NCBI GenBank assembly: GCA_016875225.1
Contig: VGRW01000020.1
Span: 1 to 50,940 of the forward strand
Direction: 5' to 3'
Length of the DNA: 50,940 bases
Origin: Deltaproteobacteria bacterium
GTDB lineage: Bacteria; Myxococcota_A; UBA9160; SZUA-336
The position numbers were made by a program, and so were the translations under genes. The notes beneath the pieces were generated by a model that was given only the letters and a program-made list of their open reading frames with translations, was not told the origin of the DNA and did not search any database. Positions 39,251 to 47,703 of this stretch are shown here, piece by piece. The first letter of the stretch is position 1, and each line of letters opens with the position of its first letter.

Positions 39251-39305
39251 TCCCGGAAGCTCGTCGGACCTGCGACAAGTTCGCGTCGGGGCGGGGGATT
39301 TCCGC

Positions 39306-39881
39306 ATGGCCGGGCTCCACATCCGGATCCAGAGCATCGACGAGACCCCGCGGCCGTTCCAACTCGTCTCCGACGCCGCTTTCTGGGAGGGCATGCGCAC
39401 GGCCTTCCGGGACCGCGAGGCCGAGCTGGTCGAGCCGTTCGTGGCCGAGGTCGAGGCCTACCGCCTGGGAATGCGGCTGCTCTTTCGCGGCAGGATCACA
39501 GGCACCGGGCGGTTTCTCTGCTCCCGCTGCGGCGAGCCGATCGCGATCGCGTTCTCGGAGCCGCTGGAACTCCTGCTCGAGCCCGCGCAGAATCCCGCGT
39601 CGATTCCAGAGGGTGGAATCGAGCTGGACGCGGAGGACCTGGAGCTCGGGCGATATGCGGGTGACGAGCTAGACTTCGCCCCCGTCATTCAGGAGATCGT
39701 GGCGCTCGCCTGGCCGGTGCAGCCGCTCTGTTCGGAGGACTGCGCCGGGCTGTGTCCGATCTGCGGAGCAGTGCGGAGTCGGCAGGTCTGCTCGTGCGAG
39801 ACTCGCCAAACGACTCGGCCCTTCGCCGGCCTTGGCCGGCTGCTCGAGGAATCCGGGAAGAAGGTCCGCAGGGGCACGTAG
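39306..39881 (+). CDS. DUF177 (YceD-like) protein, 23S rRNA-associated
   Basis: 191 residues. The central CSRCGEPIAIAF zinc-type pair, then CSEDCAGLCPICG and CSCE, form a multi-Cys C-terminus characteristic of DUF177. Position directly before rpmF is the standard bacterial arrangement (yceD-rpmF). YceD affects 23S rRNA accumulation in E. coli and plants; the molecular role is not settled. The ATG at 39306 follows GGGGGA at good distance and avoids a spurious extension into the promoter. Twelve bases separate it from rpmF, so they are co-transcribed. Confidence 0.9.
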   Translation: MAGLHIRIQSIDETPRPFQLVSDAAFWEGMRTAFRDREAELVEPFVAEVEAYRLGMRLLFRGRITGTGRFLCSRCGEPIAIAFSEPLELLLEPAQNPASIPEGGIELDAEDLELGRYAGDELDFAPVIQEIVALAWPVQPLCSEDCAGLCPICGAVRSRQVCSCETRQTTRPFAGLGRLLEESGKKVRRGT

Positions 39882-39892
39882 GAGATCGATTC

Positions 39893-40084
39893 ATGGCCGT
39901 ACCGAAGAAGAAGATGTCCAAGTCGCAGACCCGCCAGCGGCGCGCACACGACGCGCTCGGCGAGCCCGCGCGCTCGACCTGCTCGAAGTGCGGGGCCGTG
40001 AAGCTGCCGCACCGCGTCTGCAAGGAGTGCGGTCACTACCGCGACCGGCAGATCGTCGAGGTCGCGGCGGAGGAAGAGGTTTAG
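39893..40084 (+). CDS. rpmF: 50S ribosomal protein L32
   Basis: 63 residues, MAVPKKKMSKSQTRQRRAHDAL, the invariant L32 start. Four Cys (30, 33, 43, 46 in CSKCG and CKECG) give the zinc-containing type. GGAG lies 8 bases before the ATG. It links ribosome assembly to the fatty-acid genes on the same transcript, a very common bacterial order; here plsX and fabH, which often follow rpmF, are absent and fabD comes next. Confidence 0.97.
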   Translation: MAVPKKKMSKSQTRQRRAHDALGEPARSTCSKCGAVKLPHRVCKECGHYRDRQIVEVAAEEEV

Positions 40085-40114
40085 GCCTGGTCCGTCCAGG
40101 CCCGAGCTGCGCGG

Positions 40115-41050
40115 ATGCTGGCCGTCGTCTTCCCGGGGCAAGGGTCACAGGCCATCGGCATGGCGATGGACTTCGTGCGGGCGCACGCCGAGGCGCGCGC
40201 CGCCATCGACGAAGCCGACGCGGCCTTCGGCGGCGGGCTGCGCCAGCTGCTCGAGAGCGGGCCGGAATCGGAGCTCGCCCGCACCGAGATCACGCAGCCC
40301 GCGATCCTCGCCGCGTCGATCGCGATCTGGCGCGTCGTGGAGCCGCGCCTGCCCTGCCAGCCTCTGCTCTTCGCGGGGCACAGCCTTGGTGAGTATTCGG
40401 CGCTGGTCGCTTCGGGCGGGCTTCCGCTGGCGGACGCGATCCGGCTGGTGCGACGGCGCGGGGCGCTGATGCAGGAAGCGGTTCCCGCAGGCGAGGGCGC
40501 AATGGCCGCGGTCGTGGGTCTGGACCCGGCCGAGGTCGCGCGGATCTGCGCCGAGGTGGACGGCGTGGTCGCGCCCGCGAACTTCAATTCCCCGGTCCAG
40601 ACCGTGATCGCGGGCCGACACGCGGCGGTGTCGACGGCCTGCGAGCGAATGACGGCCGCCGGTGCCAAGCGGGTGGTCGCGCTCGACGTCTCGGCGCCAT
40701 TCCACTGCGAGCTGATGGCGCCCGCGATGGAGAAGCTCGCGCCCGAGCTCGAGGCCGCGCGCTTCTCCGCGCTGCGGATTCCGGTGGTCTCCAACGTCGA
40801 TGCCGAGCCCTACGCGGACGCGGCGACCGCGCGCTCGAGGCTTCGCGAGCAGGTCTGCGCGCCGGTGCGCTGGGTCGATTGCGTGAAGCGGCTGATGTCC
40901 GCCGGTGCGAAGCTCGAACTCGAGGTCGGTCCGGGAAAGGTGCTCTCGGGGCTCGCCGCGAAGATCGACCGCAGCTTCGCGCGCGCGAACGTGGAGAAGC
41001 TCGAGGATCTCGATCCGGCGCTCGCGCGCGCTGCTGAGGCCTGCGCATGA
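40115..41050 (+). CDS. fabD: Malonyl-CoA:ACP transacylase
   Basis: 311 residues. FPGQGSQAIGM at the N-terminus and FAGHSLGEYSALVAS with nucleophile Ser90 are the FabD signatures; SAPFHCELM carries the catalytic His near residue 200, and NFNSPVQTVIAG the Asn/Gln pocket. It moves malonyl from CoA to ACP to supply fatty-acid elongation in the cytoplasm. Thirty bases separate it from rpmF, and its stop overlaps the fabG start in ATGA. Confidence 0.97.
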   Translation: MLAVVFPGQGSQAIGMAMDFVRAHAEARAAIDEADAAFGGGLRQLLESGPESELARTEITQPAILAASIAIWRVVEPRLPCQPLLFAGHSLGEYSALVASGGLPLADAIRLVRRRGALMQEAVPAGEGAMAAVVGLDPAEVARICAEVDGVVAPANFNSPVQTVIAGRHAAVSTACERMTAAGAKRVVALDVSAPFHCELMAPAMEKLAPELEAARFSALRIPVVSNVDAEPYADAATARSRLREQVCAPVRWVDCVKRLMSAGAKLELEVGPGKVLSGLAAKIDRSFARANVEKLEDLDPALARAAEACA

Positions 41051-41796
41051 CCGATCTCTCGCTCGCCGGCAGGGTCGCGCTCGTGACCGGCGGCTCGCGC
41101 GGCATCGGCCGCGCGATCGCGAGCGAGCTCGCGCGCGCCGGCGCGATCGTCGAGTTCACCTACGTTTCGAATCCGGCCGCCGCGGCCGAGACCGAGAAGG
41201 CGATCGCCGAGGCAGGCGGCCGCGCCCGCGGGAGCCTCTGCGACGTCTCGAACCACGAGGCCGTCGAGGCGCTCGTGGCGAAGGTCGTGCAGGAGCACGA
41301 TCGCCTCGACATCGCGGTCAACAACGCGGGCATCACGCGCGATCAGCTGATCCTGCGCATGAAGCCGGAGGACTTCGACGCGGTGCTGGCCACGAATCTG
41401 CGCGGCGCGTGGAGCGTGTGTCGCGCGGTGGTGCGGCCGATGATGAAGCGCAGGGCCGGCCGGATCATCAATCTCTCGTCGGTGGTCGCCGAGATGGGCA
41501 ACGCCGGCCAGACCAACTACGCCGCGAGCAAGGGCGGGCTCGAGGCGCTCACGCGCTCGCTCGCGCGCGAGATCGGCAGCCGTGCGATCACCGTGAACGC
41601 GGTGGCTCCGGGCTTCATCGAAACCGACATGACGAGCGAGCTTTCCGAGCAGGTGCGGTCCGCGCTGCTGGAACGCATTCCGCTCGGCCGGCTCGGCTCG
41701 GTCGCCGAGATCGCCGCCGTCGTCCACTTCCTGGCGAGTGACGCGGCGGCCTACATCACCGGCCAGGTAATCCACGTGAACGGGGGGCTGGACTGA
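41047..41796 (+). CDS. fabG: 3-oxoacyl-ACP reductase
   Basis: 249 residues. TGGSRGIG at 14-21 binds NADPH; NNAG at 102-105, catalytic Ser155 (INLSSVV), Tyr168 and Lys172 (NYAASK), and the end [20 protein letters not shown] are all FabG marks. It reduces 3-oxoacyl-ACP in the elongation cycle. It is coupled to fabD by ATGA and its stop lies one base before the acpP ATG. Confidence 0.97.
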   Translation: MTDLSLAGRVALVTGGSRGIGRAIASELARAGAIVEFTYVSNPAAAAETEKAIAEAGGRARGSLCDVSNHEAVEALVAKVVQEHDRLDIAVNNAGITRDQLILRMKPEDFDAVLATNLRGAWSVCRAVVRPMMKRRAGRIINLSSVVAEMGNAGQTNYAASKGGLEALTRSLAREIGSRAITVNAVAPGFIETDMTSELSEQVRSALLERIPLGRLGSVAEIAAVVHFLASDAAAYITGQVIHVNGGLD

Positions 41797-41797
41797 T

Positions 41798-42043
41798 ATG
41801 GCGGTCGAGGACAAGATCCGGGAGATCATCATCGAGCAGCTCGGCGTCGCCGCCGAGGAGGTCGTTCCCGAGGCGTCGTTCATCGACGATCTCGGCGCCG
41901 ACTCGCTCGACATCGTCGAGCTGGTGATGGCGATCGAGGAGGAGTTCGGGCTCGAGATCCCGGACGAGGACGCCGAGCGCATGCAGAACATCGGCGACGC
42001 GATCAGCTACGTGGAGGAGCGCACGGCGGAGCGGGACGACTAG
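41798..42043 (+). CDS. acpP: Acyl carrier protein
   Basis: 81 residues, acidic, with the phosphopantetheine attachment [10 protein letters not shown] (Ser36) and [16 protein letters not shown], the invariant helix II-III segment. It carries growing acyl chains. The ATG follows the fabG stop by one base. The C-terminus [11 protein letters not shown] is slightly longer than in E. coli. Confidence 0.98.
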   Translation: MAVEDKIREIIIEQLGVAAEEVVPEASFIDDLGADSLDIVELVMAIEEEFGLEIPDEDAERMQNIGDAISYVEERTAERDD

Positions 42044-42047
42044 GCCG

Positions 42048-43322
42048 ATGCCGCGCCTCACCTCGCGCACGATCGATCTGAACCGCGTGGTGATCACGGG
42101 GATGGGAACGCTGAATCCGCTCGGAAACGACGTTCCGACCAGCTGGAGCGCGCTTCTGAAGGGCGTATCCGGCATCCGCCCGCTCGAGGGCTTCCAGGTC
42201 GACGACCTGGCCGTCCGCTTCGGCGGGCAGATCCGCGGCTTCGATCCCGAGAGCGTGCTCGAGAAGAAGGACGCGCGCCGATACGACCCGTTCCTGCAGT
42301 TCTCGATGGCGGCCGCCGTCGAGGCGATGACCGACTCGGGCTGGGTGGTGCCACCCGAGCGCTGCGAGCGGACCGGCGTGCTGATCGGCTCGGGAATCGC
42401 GGGGCTCGCGACCATGCTCGAGGACTGCGAGACGCTGGTGACGCGCGGCCCGCGCCGGGTCTCGCCGTTCTTCGTGCCCTACACGATCGCGAACATGGCC
42501 TCGGGCATCGTCTCGATGCGCTACGGCGCGCGCGGCCCGAACACATGCGTGGTCACGGCCTGCACCACGGGCACGCACGCGATCGGCGACGCCTTCCGGA
42601 TCATCCAGCGCGGCGAGGCGGACGTGATGATCGCGGGCGGCGTCGAGGCGCCGGTGAATCGGCTCGGACTCGCGGGCTTCGCGAGCATGCGCGCGCTCTC
42701 GACACGAAACGACGATCCGCAGCGCGCCAGCCGCCCGTTCGACCGCGGCCGGGACGGCTTCGTGATCGCCGAGGCGGCGGGCGTCGTCGTGCTCGAGAGC
42801 CTTGCGCACGCGCTCGCGCGCGGCGCGCGGATCCACGCCGAGGTCGTCGGCTACGGAATGTCCGGAGACGCGAACCACATGACCGCGCCGCCCGAAGACG
42901 GGATCGGCGCGCAGCTCTCGATGCGAGCGGCGCTTCGCGACGCGGGGCTTCGGCCCGAGGACGTCGCGTACGTGAACGCGCACGGCACCAGCACCGAGCT
43001 GAACGACAAGATCGAGAGCCACGCGATCCGGCAGGTCTTCGGAGCTCACGCGGCAAAGCTCGCGGTATCCTCGACGAAGTCGATGACCGGACACGCGCTC
43101 GGAGGAGCAGGCGGAATCGAGGCGATCTTCTGCGCGCTGACCGTGGCGCAGGGCAAGATCCCGCCGACGATCAACTACACCGACCCCGACCCCGAGTGCG
43201 ATCTCGACTACGTGCCCAACGTCATGCGCGAGGCTCCGGTGCGCGTGGCGATCTCGAACTCGTTCGGCTTCGGCGGGACGAACGGCACGCTCGCGATCGC
43301 GCGCTGGGACGCGGAGCCGTAG
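42048..43322 (+). CDS. fabF: 3-oxoacyl-ACP synthase II (KAS II)
   Basis: 424 residues. The Cys-His-His triad of KAS I/II is complete: Cys172 ([13 protein letters not shown]), His312 ([11 protein letters not shown]) and His349 ([11 protein letters not shown]). [14 protein letters not shown] ends the chain. It condenses malonyl-ACP with acyl-ACP. A 12-residue N-terminal extension ([12 protein letters not shown]) precedes the usual RVVITGMG start. It follows acpP by 4 bases, and glyA follows by 8 bases. KAS III (fabH), needed for chain initiation, is not in this cluster. Confidence 0.97.
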   Translation: MPRLTSRTIDLNRVVITGMGTLNPLGNDVPTSWSALLKGVSGIRPLEGFQVDDLAVRFGGQIRGFDPESVLEKKDARRYDPFLQFSMAAAVEAMTDSGWVVPPERCERTGVLIGSGIAGLATMLEDCETLVTRGPRRVSPFFVPYTIANMASGIVSMRYGARGPNTCVVTACTTGTHAIGDAFRIIQRGEADVMIAGGVEAPVNRLGLAGFASMRALSTRNDDPQRASRPFDRGRDGFVIAEAAGVVVLESLAHALARGARIHAEVVGYGMSGDANHMTAPPEDGIGAQLSMRAALRDAGLRPEDVAYVNAHGTSTELNDKIESHAIRQVFGAHAAKLAVSSTKSMTGHALGGAGGIEAIFCALTVAQGKIPPTINYTDPDPECDLDYVPNVMREAPVRVAISNSFGFGGTNGTLAIARWDAEP

Positions 43323-43330
43323 GGGGAAAC

Positions 43331-44575
43331 GTGAAGCTTCTGCATTCGGATCCGGAGATCGCCGCGGTGATCGCGCGCGAGGTGGAGCGCCAGCAGTCGG
43401 GGATCGAGCTGATCGCGAGCGAGAACTTCACCTCGCCCGCGGTGCTCGAGGCGATGGGCACCGCGCTCACCAACAAGTACGCCGAGGGCTACCCGGGCAA
43501 GCGCTACTACGGCGGCTGCGAGTTCGTGGACGAGGCCGAGTCGATCGCGATCGAGCGCGCCAAGCGCCTGTTCGGATCCGAGCACGCGAACGTCCAGCCG
43601 CACTCCGGCTCGAACGCGAACATGGCGGCGTACTTCGCGCTGCTCGAGCCCGGCGACCGGATCCTGGGCATGGAGCTCTCGCACGGCGGGCACCTCACGC
43701 ACGGCTCGCCGGTGAACTTCTCGGGCCGCTTCTTCGAGTTCGTGCGCTACGGCGTCGTGGGCGCGGACCAGCGCATCGACTACGACCAGGTGCGGCGGCT
43801 CGCGCGCGAGCACCGGCCCAAGCTGATCCAGACCGGCTACAGCGCCTACTCGCGCACGATCGACTTCGCGGCCTTCGGCGCGATCGCGCGCGAGGTCGGC
43901 GCGGTGCTCTTCGCGGACATCGCGCACATCGCGGGGCTGGTCGCGGCGGGCGTGCACCCCTCGCCGGTCGGACACGCCGGGGTCGTCGCGACGACCACGC
44001 ACAAGACGCTTCGCGGCCCGCGTGGCGGCATGGTCCTGTGCGATCGCGGCCATGCCGAGGCGATCGACAAGGCCGTCTTCCCGCAGACGCAGGGCGGCCC
44101 GCTCGAGCACGTGATCGCGGCCAAGGCGGTGGCCTTCGCCGAGGCGCTGCGCCCGGAGTTCAAGGACTACGCCGCGCAGATCGTGCGCAATGCGCAGGCG
44201 CTCGCCGAAGCGCTGCTCGCGCGCGGCTTCACGCTGGTCTCGGGCGGCACCGACAACCATCTCTTCGTGATCGACTTCAGCGAGCGCAACATCACCGGCA
44301 AGAAGGCGCAGGACGCGCTGGACCGCGCGGGCATCACGACCTCGAAGAGCACGGTGCCGGGCGAGAAGCGCTCGCCCTGGATCACCAGCGGCCTCCGGGT
44401 CGGCACGCCCGCGGTCACCACGCGAGGCATGCGCGAGCCGGAGATGCGCGAGATCGGCGGCTGGATCGCCGACGTGCTCGAGCGGCCCGAGGACGAGGCG
44501 CTCGCCGCGCGGATCCTCGGGCGCGTGGCGGAGCTCGGGCGGCGCTTCCCGCTGCCGTACCAGCCGCCGGCCTGA
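43331..44575 (+). CDS. glyA: Serine hydroxymethyltransferase
   Basis: 414 residues from a GTG at 43331 preceded by [46 protein letters not shown] and the PLP-lysine motif [13 protein letters not shown] (Lys225) are all canonical. It converts serine and tetrahydrofolate to glycine and methylene-THF. Length and N-terminal match confirm the start. It sits between fabF and nrdR on the same transcript; glyA-nrdR-ribD order is common in deltaproteobacteria-like genomes. Confidence 0.97.
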   Translation: MKLLHSDPEIAAVIAREVERQQSGIELIASENFTSPAVLEAMGTALTNKYAEGYPGKRYYGGCEFVDEAESIAIERAKRLFGSEHANVQPHSGSNANMAAYFALLEPGDRILGMELSHGGHLTHGSPVNFSGRFFEFVRYGVVGADQRIDYDQVRRLAREHRPKLIQTGYSAYSRTIDFAAFGAIAREVGAVLFADIAHIAGLVAAGVHPSPVGHAGVVATTTHKTLRGPRGGMVLCDRGHAEAIDKAVFPQTQGGPLEHVIAAKAVAFAEALRPEFKDYAAQIVRNAQALAEALLARGFTLVSGGTDNHLFVIDFSERNITGKKAQDALDRAGITTSKSTVPGEKRSPWITSGLRVGTPAVTTRGMREPEMREIGGWIADVLERPEDEALAARILGRVAELGRRFPLPYQPPA

Positions 44576-44590
44576 CGGGACGAGGGGCCG

Positions 44591-45052
44591 ATGCGTTGCC
44601 CGTTCTGTGATCACCCCGACACCAAGGTGATCGACGCCCGGAACCAGCGCGACACGCCGGTGAAGCGGCGCCGCCGCGAGTGCTCCGAGTGCCAGCGCCG
44701 CTTCACGACCTACGAGCGCATCGAGGATCTGCTGCCGATGGTGGTGAAGACCGATGGCCGCCGCGAGCTCTTCGACCGCCTGAAGATCATCACGGGAATG
44801 CAGAAGGCGTGTCAGAAGCGGCCCGTCTCGGCCGACGCGATCGAGCAGGCGGTGGTCCGGATCGAGCGTTTCGTGCTCGATTCGGGCGAGCGCGAGATCC
44901 CGAGCACGAAGATCGGCGACGAGGTGCAGGCGGAGCTGCGCGTGCTCGACCCGGTGGCCTGGCTGCGCTTCATGTCGGTGTACCTGAACTTCCGCACCAT
45001 CGAGGACTTCCGCAGGGCGATGGGCGAGCTCAATCCCGAGGACGGCAATTAG
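44591..45052 (+). CDS. nrdR: Transcriptional repressor of ribonucleotide reductase genes
   Basis: 153 residues. The N-terminal zinc ribbon MRCPFC...ECSECQRRFTTYERIE has Cys3, Cys6, Cys31, Cys34, followed by the ATP-cone domain (VKTDGRRELFDRLKIITGMQKAC). NrdR senses dATP/ATP and represses nrd operons through NrdR boxes. GAGGGG precedes the ATG. No nrd gene or convincing NrdR box was noticed in the window, so targets lie elsewhere. Confidence 0.97.
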   Translation: MRCPFCDHPDTKVIDARNQRDTPVKRRRRECSECQRRFTTYERIEDLLPMVVKTDGRRELFDRLKIITGMQKACQKRPVSADAIEQAVVRIERFVLDSGEREIPSTKIGDEVQAELRVLDPVAWLRFMSVYLNFRTIEDFRRAMGELNPEDGN

Positions 45053-45074
45053 CGCCGATGCGGACGAGCGCTTC

Positions 45075-46142
45075 ATGCGCGAGGCGCTCGCGGTCGCCGC
45101 GCGCGCGCGCCTGCGAACCGCGCCCAATCCGACGGTAGGGGCGCTCGTGGTCCGGGGCGGCCGCGTGATCGCGCGGGGCGCGACGCGGGGCCTCGAGGCG
45201 CATGCGGAGGCGATCGCGCTCGCCCGCGCAGGCTCCGCCGCGCGCGGCGCCACGCTCTACGTCACGCTCGAGCCGTGCGCGCACTGGGGGCGCACACCGC
45301 CGTGTGTCGAGGCCGTGATCGCGGCACGCCCCAGGCGAGTCGTGATCGGGCTGGTCGATCCCGATCCGCGCACGCGCGGCGCGAGCATCCGGGCGCTGGC
45401 GCGCGCCGGAATCGACGTGAGCGCCGGCGTACTCGCCGACGCGTGCGCGCGCCACCACGAGGGCTTCGTCTCGCGCGTGCTTCGCGGCCGACCCTTCACG
45501 AGCCTGAAGCTCGCCGCGAGCCTGGACGGTCGGATCGCGACCGCGAGCGGCGAGTCGCGCTGGATCAGCTCCGGGGCCTCGCGCGCCCTCGTGCAGCGCC
45601 TGCGCGCGCGCACCGACGCGATCGTGGTCGGCTCGGAAACACTCCTGGCCGACGACCCGGAGCTCGCCGCGCGGCGGGCAGGGGGCGTGGTCCACCGCCC
45701 GCTTCGGGTGGTCGTCGACTCGCGCCTTCGCACGCCGCCGCAGGCGCGCATCTTGGACGTGGAGCGGCCGGAGAGCGCCTGGATCCTCTGCGCTCGCGAT
45801 GCGCCGGCTCGCCGGCGCGCACGGCTCGAACGCGCCGGAGCACGTACGATCGACGTGCGCCGGAGCGGCGGCCACCTCGACCTCGGTGCTGCCTGGCGGG
45901 AGCTCGGCCGGCTCGGCGTGAACGAGTGCCTGGTCGAGGGCGGCGGAGGACTCGCGGCCGCGCTGCTTCGCGCCGGGCTGGTCGACCGTATGCATTTCTT
46001 TCTCGCTCCGTTACTTATTGGGGCCGACGGCCGCGCGGTGCTGGCCGGCCTGGGGGTCGGCCGGCTCTCCGAGGCGCTGCGCCCGAAGCGCTTCAGCGCG
46101 CGCCGAGTCGGGCCGGATCTCTACTGCCTCGCGGAGTGGTAG
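45075..46142 (+). CDS. ribD: Bifunctional riboflavin biosynthesis deaminase/reductase
   Basis: 355 residues. The deaminase half has LEAHAEAIAL (His-Ala-Glu) and PCAHWGRTPPC (two zinc Cys); the reductase half begins FTSLKLAASLDGRIATASGESRW and has CLVEGGGGLAAALL. It carries out the second and third steps from GTP-derived pyrimidine to 5-amino-6-ribitylamino-uracil phosphate. In-frame codons directly upstream read ADADERF, matching the usual DERFM N-terminus, but contain no ATG, GTG or TTG, so either the ATG at 45075 or a rare start (ATT at 45048) is used. No FMN riboswitch is possible in the 22-base gap after nrdR. Confidence 0.95.
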   Translation: MREALAVAARARLRTAPNPTVGALVVRGGRVIARGATRGLEAHAEAIALARAGSAARGATLYVTLEPCAHWGRTPPCVEAVIAARPRRVVIGLVDPDPRTRGASIRALARAGIDVSAGVLADACARHHEGFVSRVLRGRPFTSLKLAASLDGRIATASGESRWISSGASRALVQRLRARTDAIVVGSETLLADDPELAARRAGGVVHRPLRVVVDSRLRTPPQARILDVERPESAWILCARDAPARRRARLERAGARTIDVRRSGGHLDLGAAWRELGRLGVNECLVEGGGGLAAALLRAGLVDRMHFFLAPLLIGADGRAVLAGLGVGRLSEALRPKRFSARRVGPDLYCLAEW

Positions 46143-46149
46143 AAAGGCC

Positions 46150-46629
46150 ATGATGCAAACGCTCGAGACACGCCTGGATGGACGCGGCGTCCGCGTCGGC
46201 GTGATCGTCGCGCGCTTCAACCACCTGATCACCTTGCGCCTGCTCGAGGGCTGCCTGGCGCGGCTCGCCGAGCTCGGCAGCGATGGCGTCGACGTGCTCT
46301 GGGTGCCCGGCGCGTTCGAGATCCCATGGACCGCGCAGCGCGCCGCGCGCAGCGGACGCTACGACGCTCTGGTTGCGATCGGCGTGGTCGTGAGGGGCGA
46401 CACACCCCATTTCGAGTACGTCTGCCAGGGTGTGACCGACGGCGTCGGCCGGGTCGCGCTCTCCGAGAACGTGCCGATCGCGTTCTGCGTCCTCACCACC
46501 GAGACGGTCGAGCAGGCGCTCGTGCGCGCGGTGAAGCCCGGCGAAGCCGGCTGCAACAAGGGCGCGGAAGCGGCCGAGGTCGCGGTCGAGCTGGTGAGCC
46601 TGGGTCGAGCGCTGGGCGGAAGGAGCTAG
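46150..46629 (+). CDS. ribH: 6,7-dimethyl-8-ribityllumazine synthase
   Basis: 159 residues. VGVIVARFNHLIT, WVPGAFEIPWTAQ and VVRGDTPHFEYVCQG with the catalytic His87 are lumazine synthase blocks; PIAFCVLTTETVEQAL and NKGAEAAEVAVEL follow. It condenses ribitylaminouracil with dihydroxybutanone phosphate. Two ATGs stand in tandem (46150, 46153); GAAAGG is better spaced for the second. ribE and ribBA, usually between ribD and ribH, are absent here. It is 7 bases after ribD and 2 bases before nusB. Confidence 0.95.
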   Translation: MMQTLETRLDGRGVRVGVIVARFNHLITLRLLEGCLARLAELGSDGVDVLWVPGAFEIPWTAQRAARSGRYDALVAIGVVVRGDTPHFEYVCQGVTDGVGRVALSENVPIAFCVLTTETVEQALVRAVKPGEAGCNKGAEAAEVAVELVSLGRALGGRS

Positions 46630-46631
46630 GC

Positions 46632-47081
46632 GTGGGCACGCACGGTCCGCGGCGCATGGCGCGCGAGGCAGCCCTGCAGGTGCTCTTCGCGGCCGACCAC
46701 GTCCACCCGGAGCTCGAAGTCGAGGCCGCGCGAAGCGCGTTCGAGGAGGTCTGCGAGGAGTTCAAGCTGCCGCGTCGCACGCACGTGCGCGCGCTCGAGC
46801 TGGCCGTCGGCGTCGCGCGCAACCGAAAGGACATCGACCTGGCGATCGGCCGCGCGAGCGAGAATTGGAAGGTCGAGCGCCTGGCCGCCGTCGACCGCGC
46901 CGTGCTGCGCATCGCGACCTACGAGCTGCTCCACGAGCCCGAGACTCCGCCGGAGGTCGTGATCGACGAGGCGGTCGAGATCGCGCGCCGCTTCGGCGGC
47001 GAGCGCTCGCCGGCGTTCGTGAACGGCGTGCTCGACGTGATCGCGCGGCAGGTTCACGGCGCGCGAGAGTCGCGCGCGTGA
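46632..47081 (+). CDS. nusB: Transcription antitermination factor
   Basis: 149 residues from a GTG set by AGGAG six bases upstream; an ATG at 46656 would lose the RRMAREAALQVLFA start helix. NWKVERLAAVDRAVLRIATYELL and VVIDEAVEIARRFGGERSPAFVNGVLD are the NusB signatures. It binds boxA RNA with NusE (S10) in rRNA antitermination. The ribH-nusB order is very common. Its stop overlaps the next gene's GTG. Confidence 0.96.
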   Translation: MGTHGPRRMAREAALQVLFAADHVHPELEVEAARSAFEEVCEEFKLPRRTHVRALELAVGVARNRKDIDLAIGRASENWKVERLAAVDRAVLRIATYELLHEPETPPEVVIDEAVEIARRFGGERSPAFVNGVLDVIARQVHGARESRA

Positions 47082-47668
47082 GTCGGCTGGAGCTCTCGCT
47101 CTTTCCCGGCTCGGTCGCCGAGGCGCCCGCGAACACGATCCTGGCTCTGGTCCCGGAGGACGAGCGCCCGCTTCGCGGCGACGCCGGCCTGGTCGACTGG
47201 CGCCTCTGCGGGCTGATCTCGAAGCACCTCCGGAGCGGCTACGTCACCGGTCAGCTCGGCGAGGCCGTTCTGCTTCCCGGCGATCGACCGCTCTCACCCG
47301 CGCGAATTCTGCTCGTCGGCGCCGGCGCGCAGACCGCGCGCGGCGGCCGCCCGGTGCTCCGCGCGATGCGCAGCGCCGCGGCGAAGCTGCTGATGATGCG
47401 CAGCCCGGTGGCGCTGCTGGCGTGTCCGGGCTCCGTCGACTTCTGCCAGGAGGCCGTGCCCCTGCTTCGAGGCCTCGTCCACGGACTGGCCGAGAACCAG
47501 ACCGAGGCGGGGCTGCACCTGGTGCTTCCGCAGGGTGCGAGCAAGGAACGGGCGCTTCTGGCGGCGCTCTCGGAGGTGGTGCCCGGTGCGCACAGCTGGG
47601 GTATCTCGGTGAACGTCTCGTGGGTCGACGTGGATGGCGAGGAGCTGCCGATTCCGCAGCGGGCGTAA
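47078..47668 (+). CDS. M17 aminopeptidase N-terminal-domain-like protein without a catalytic domain
   Basis: 196 residues from a GTG overlapping nusB (GTGA). VPEDERPLRGDAGLVDWRLCGLISKHLRSGYVTGQLGEAVLL continuing into ARILLVGAGAQ resembles the Peptidase_M17_N (macro-like) domain that precedes leucyl aminopeptidase catalytic domains ('F.G..G....G....V.G.G'). The catalytic domain with its Lys/Asp zinc ligands is missing, so it cannot be an aminopeptidase by itself. The C-terminal half (PVALLACPGSVDFCQEA...) is a mixed alpha/beta region. Its function is not known; ligand binding is the most that can be inferred. Confidence 0.65.
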   Translation: MSRLELSLFPGSVAEAPANTILALVPEDERPLRGDAGLVDWRLCGLISKHLRSGYVTGQLGEAVLLPGDRPLSPARILLVGAGAQTARGGRPVLRAMRSAAAKLLMMRSPVALLACPGSVDFCQEAVPLLRGLVHGLAENQTEAGLHLVLPQGASKERALLAALSEVVPGAHSWGISVNVSWVDVDGEELPIPQRA

Positions 47669-47703
47669 GGTCGCCGCCCGTCCGATCCGATCGATAGTCG
47701 GGG

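Noticed and set aside
45053-45074. Search for an FMN riboswitch before ribD
   Set aside because: Only 22 bases separate nrdR and ribD, too few for the aptamer; no conserved RFN segments were seen.
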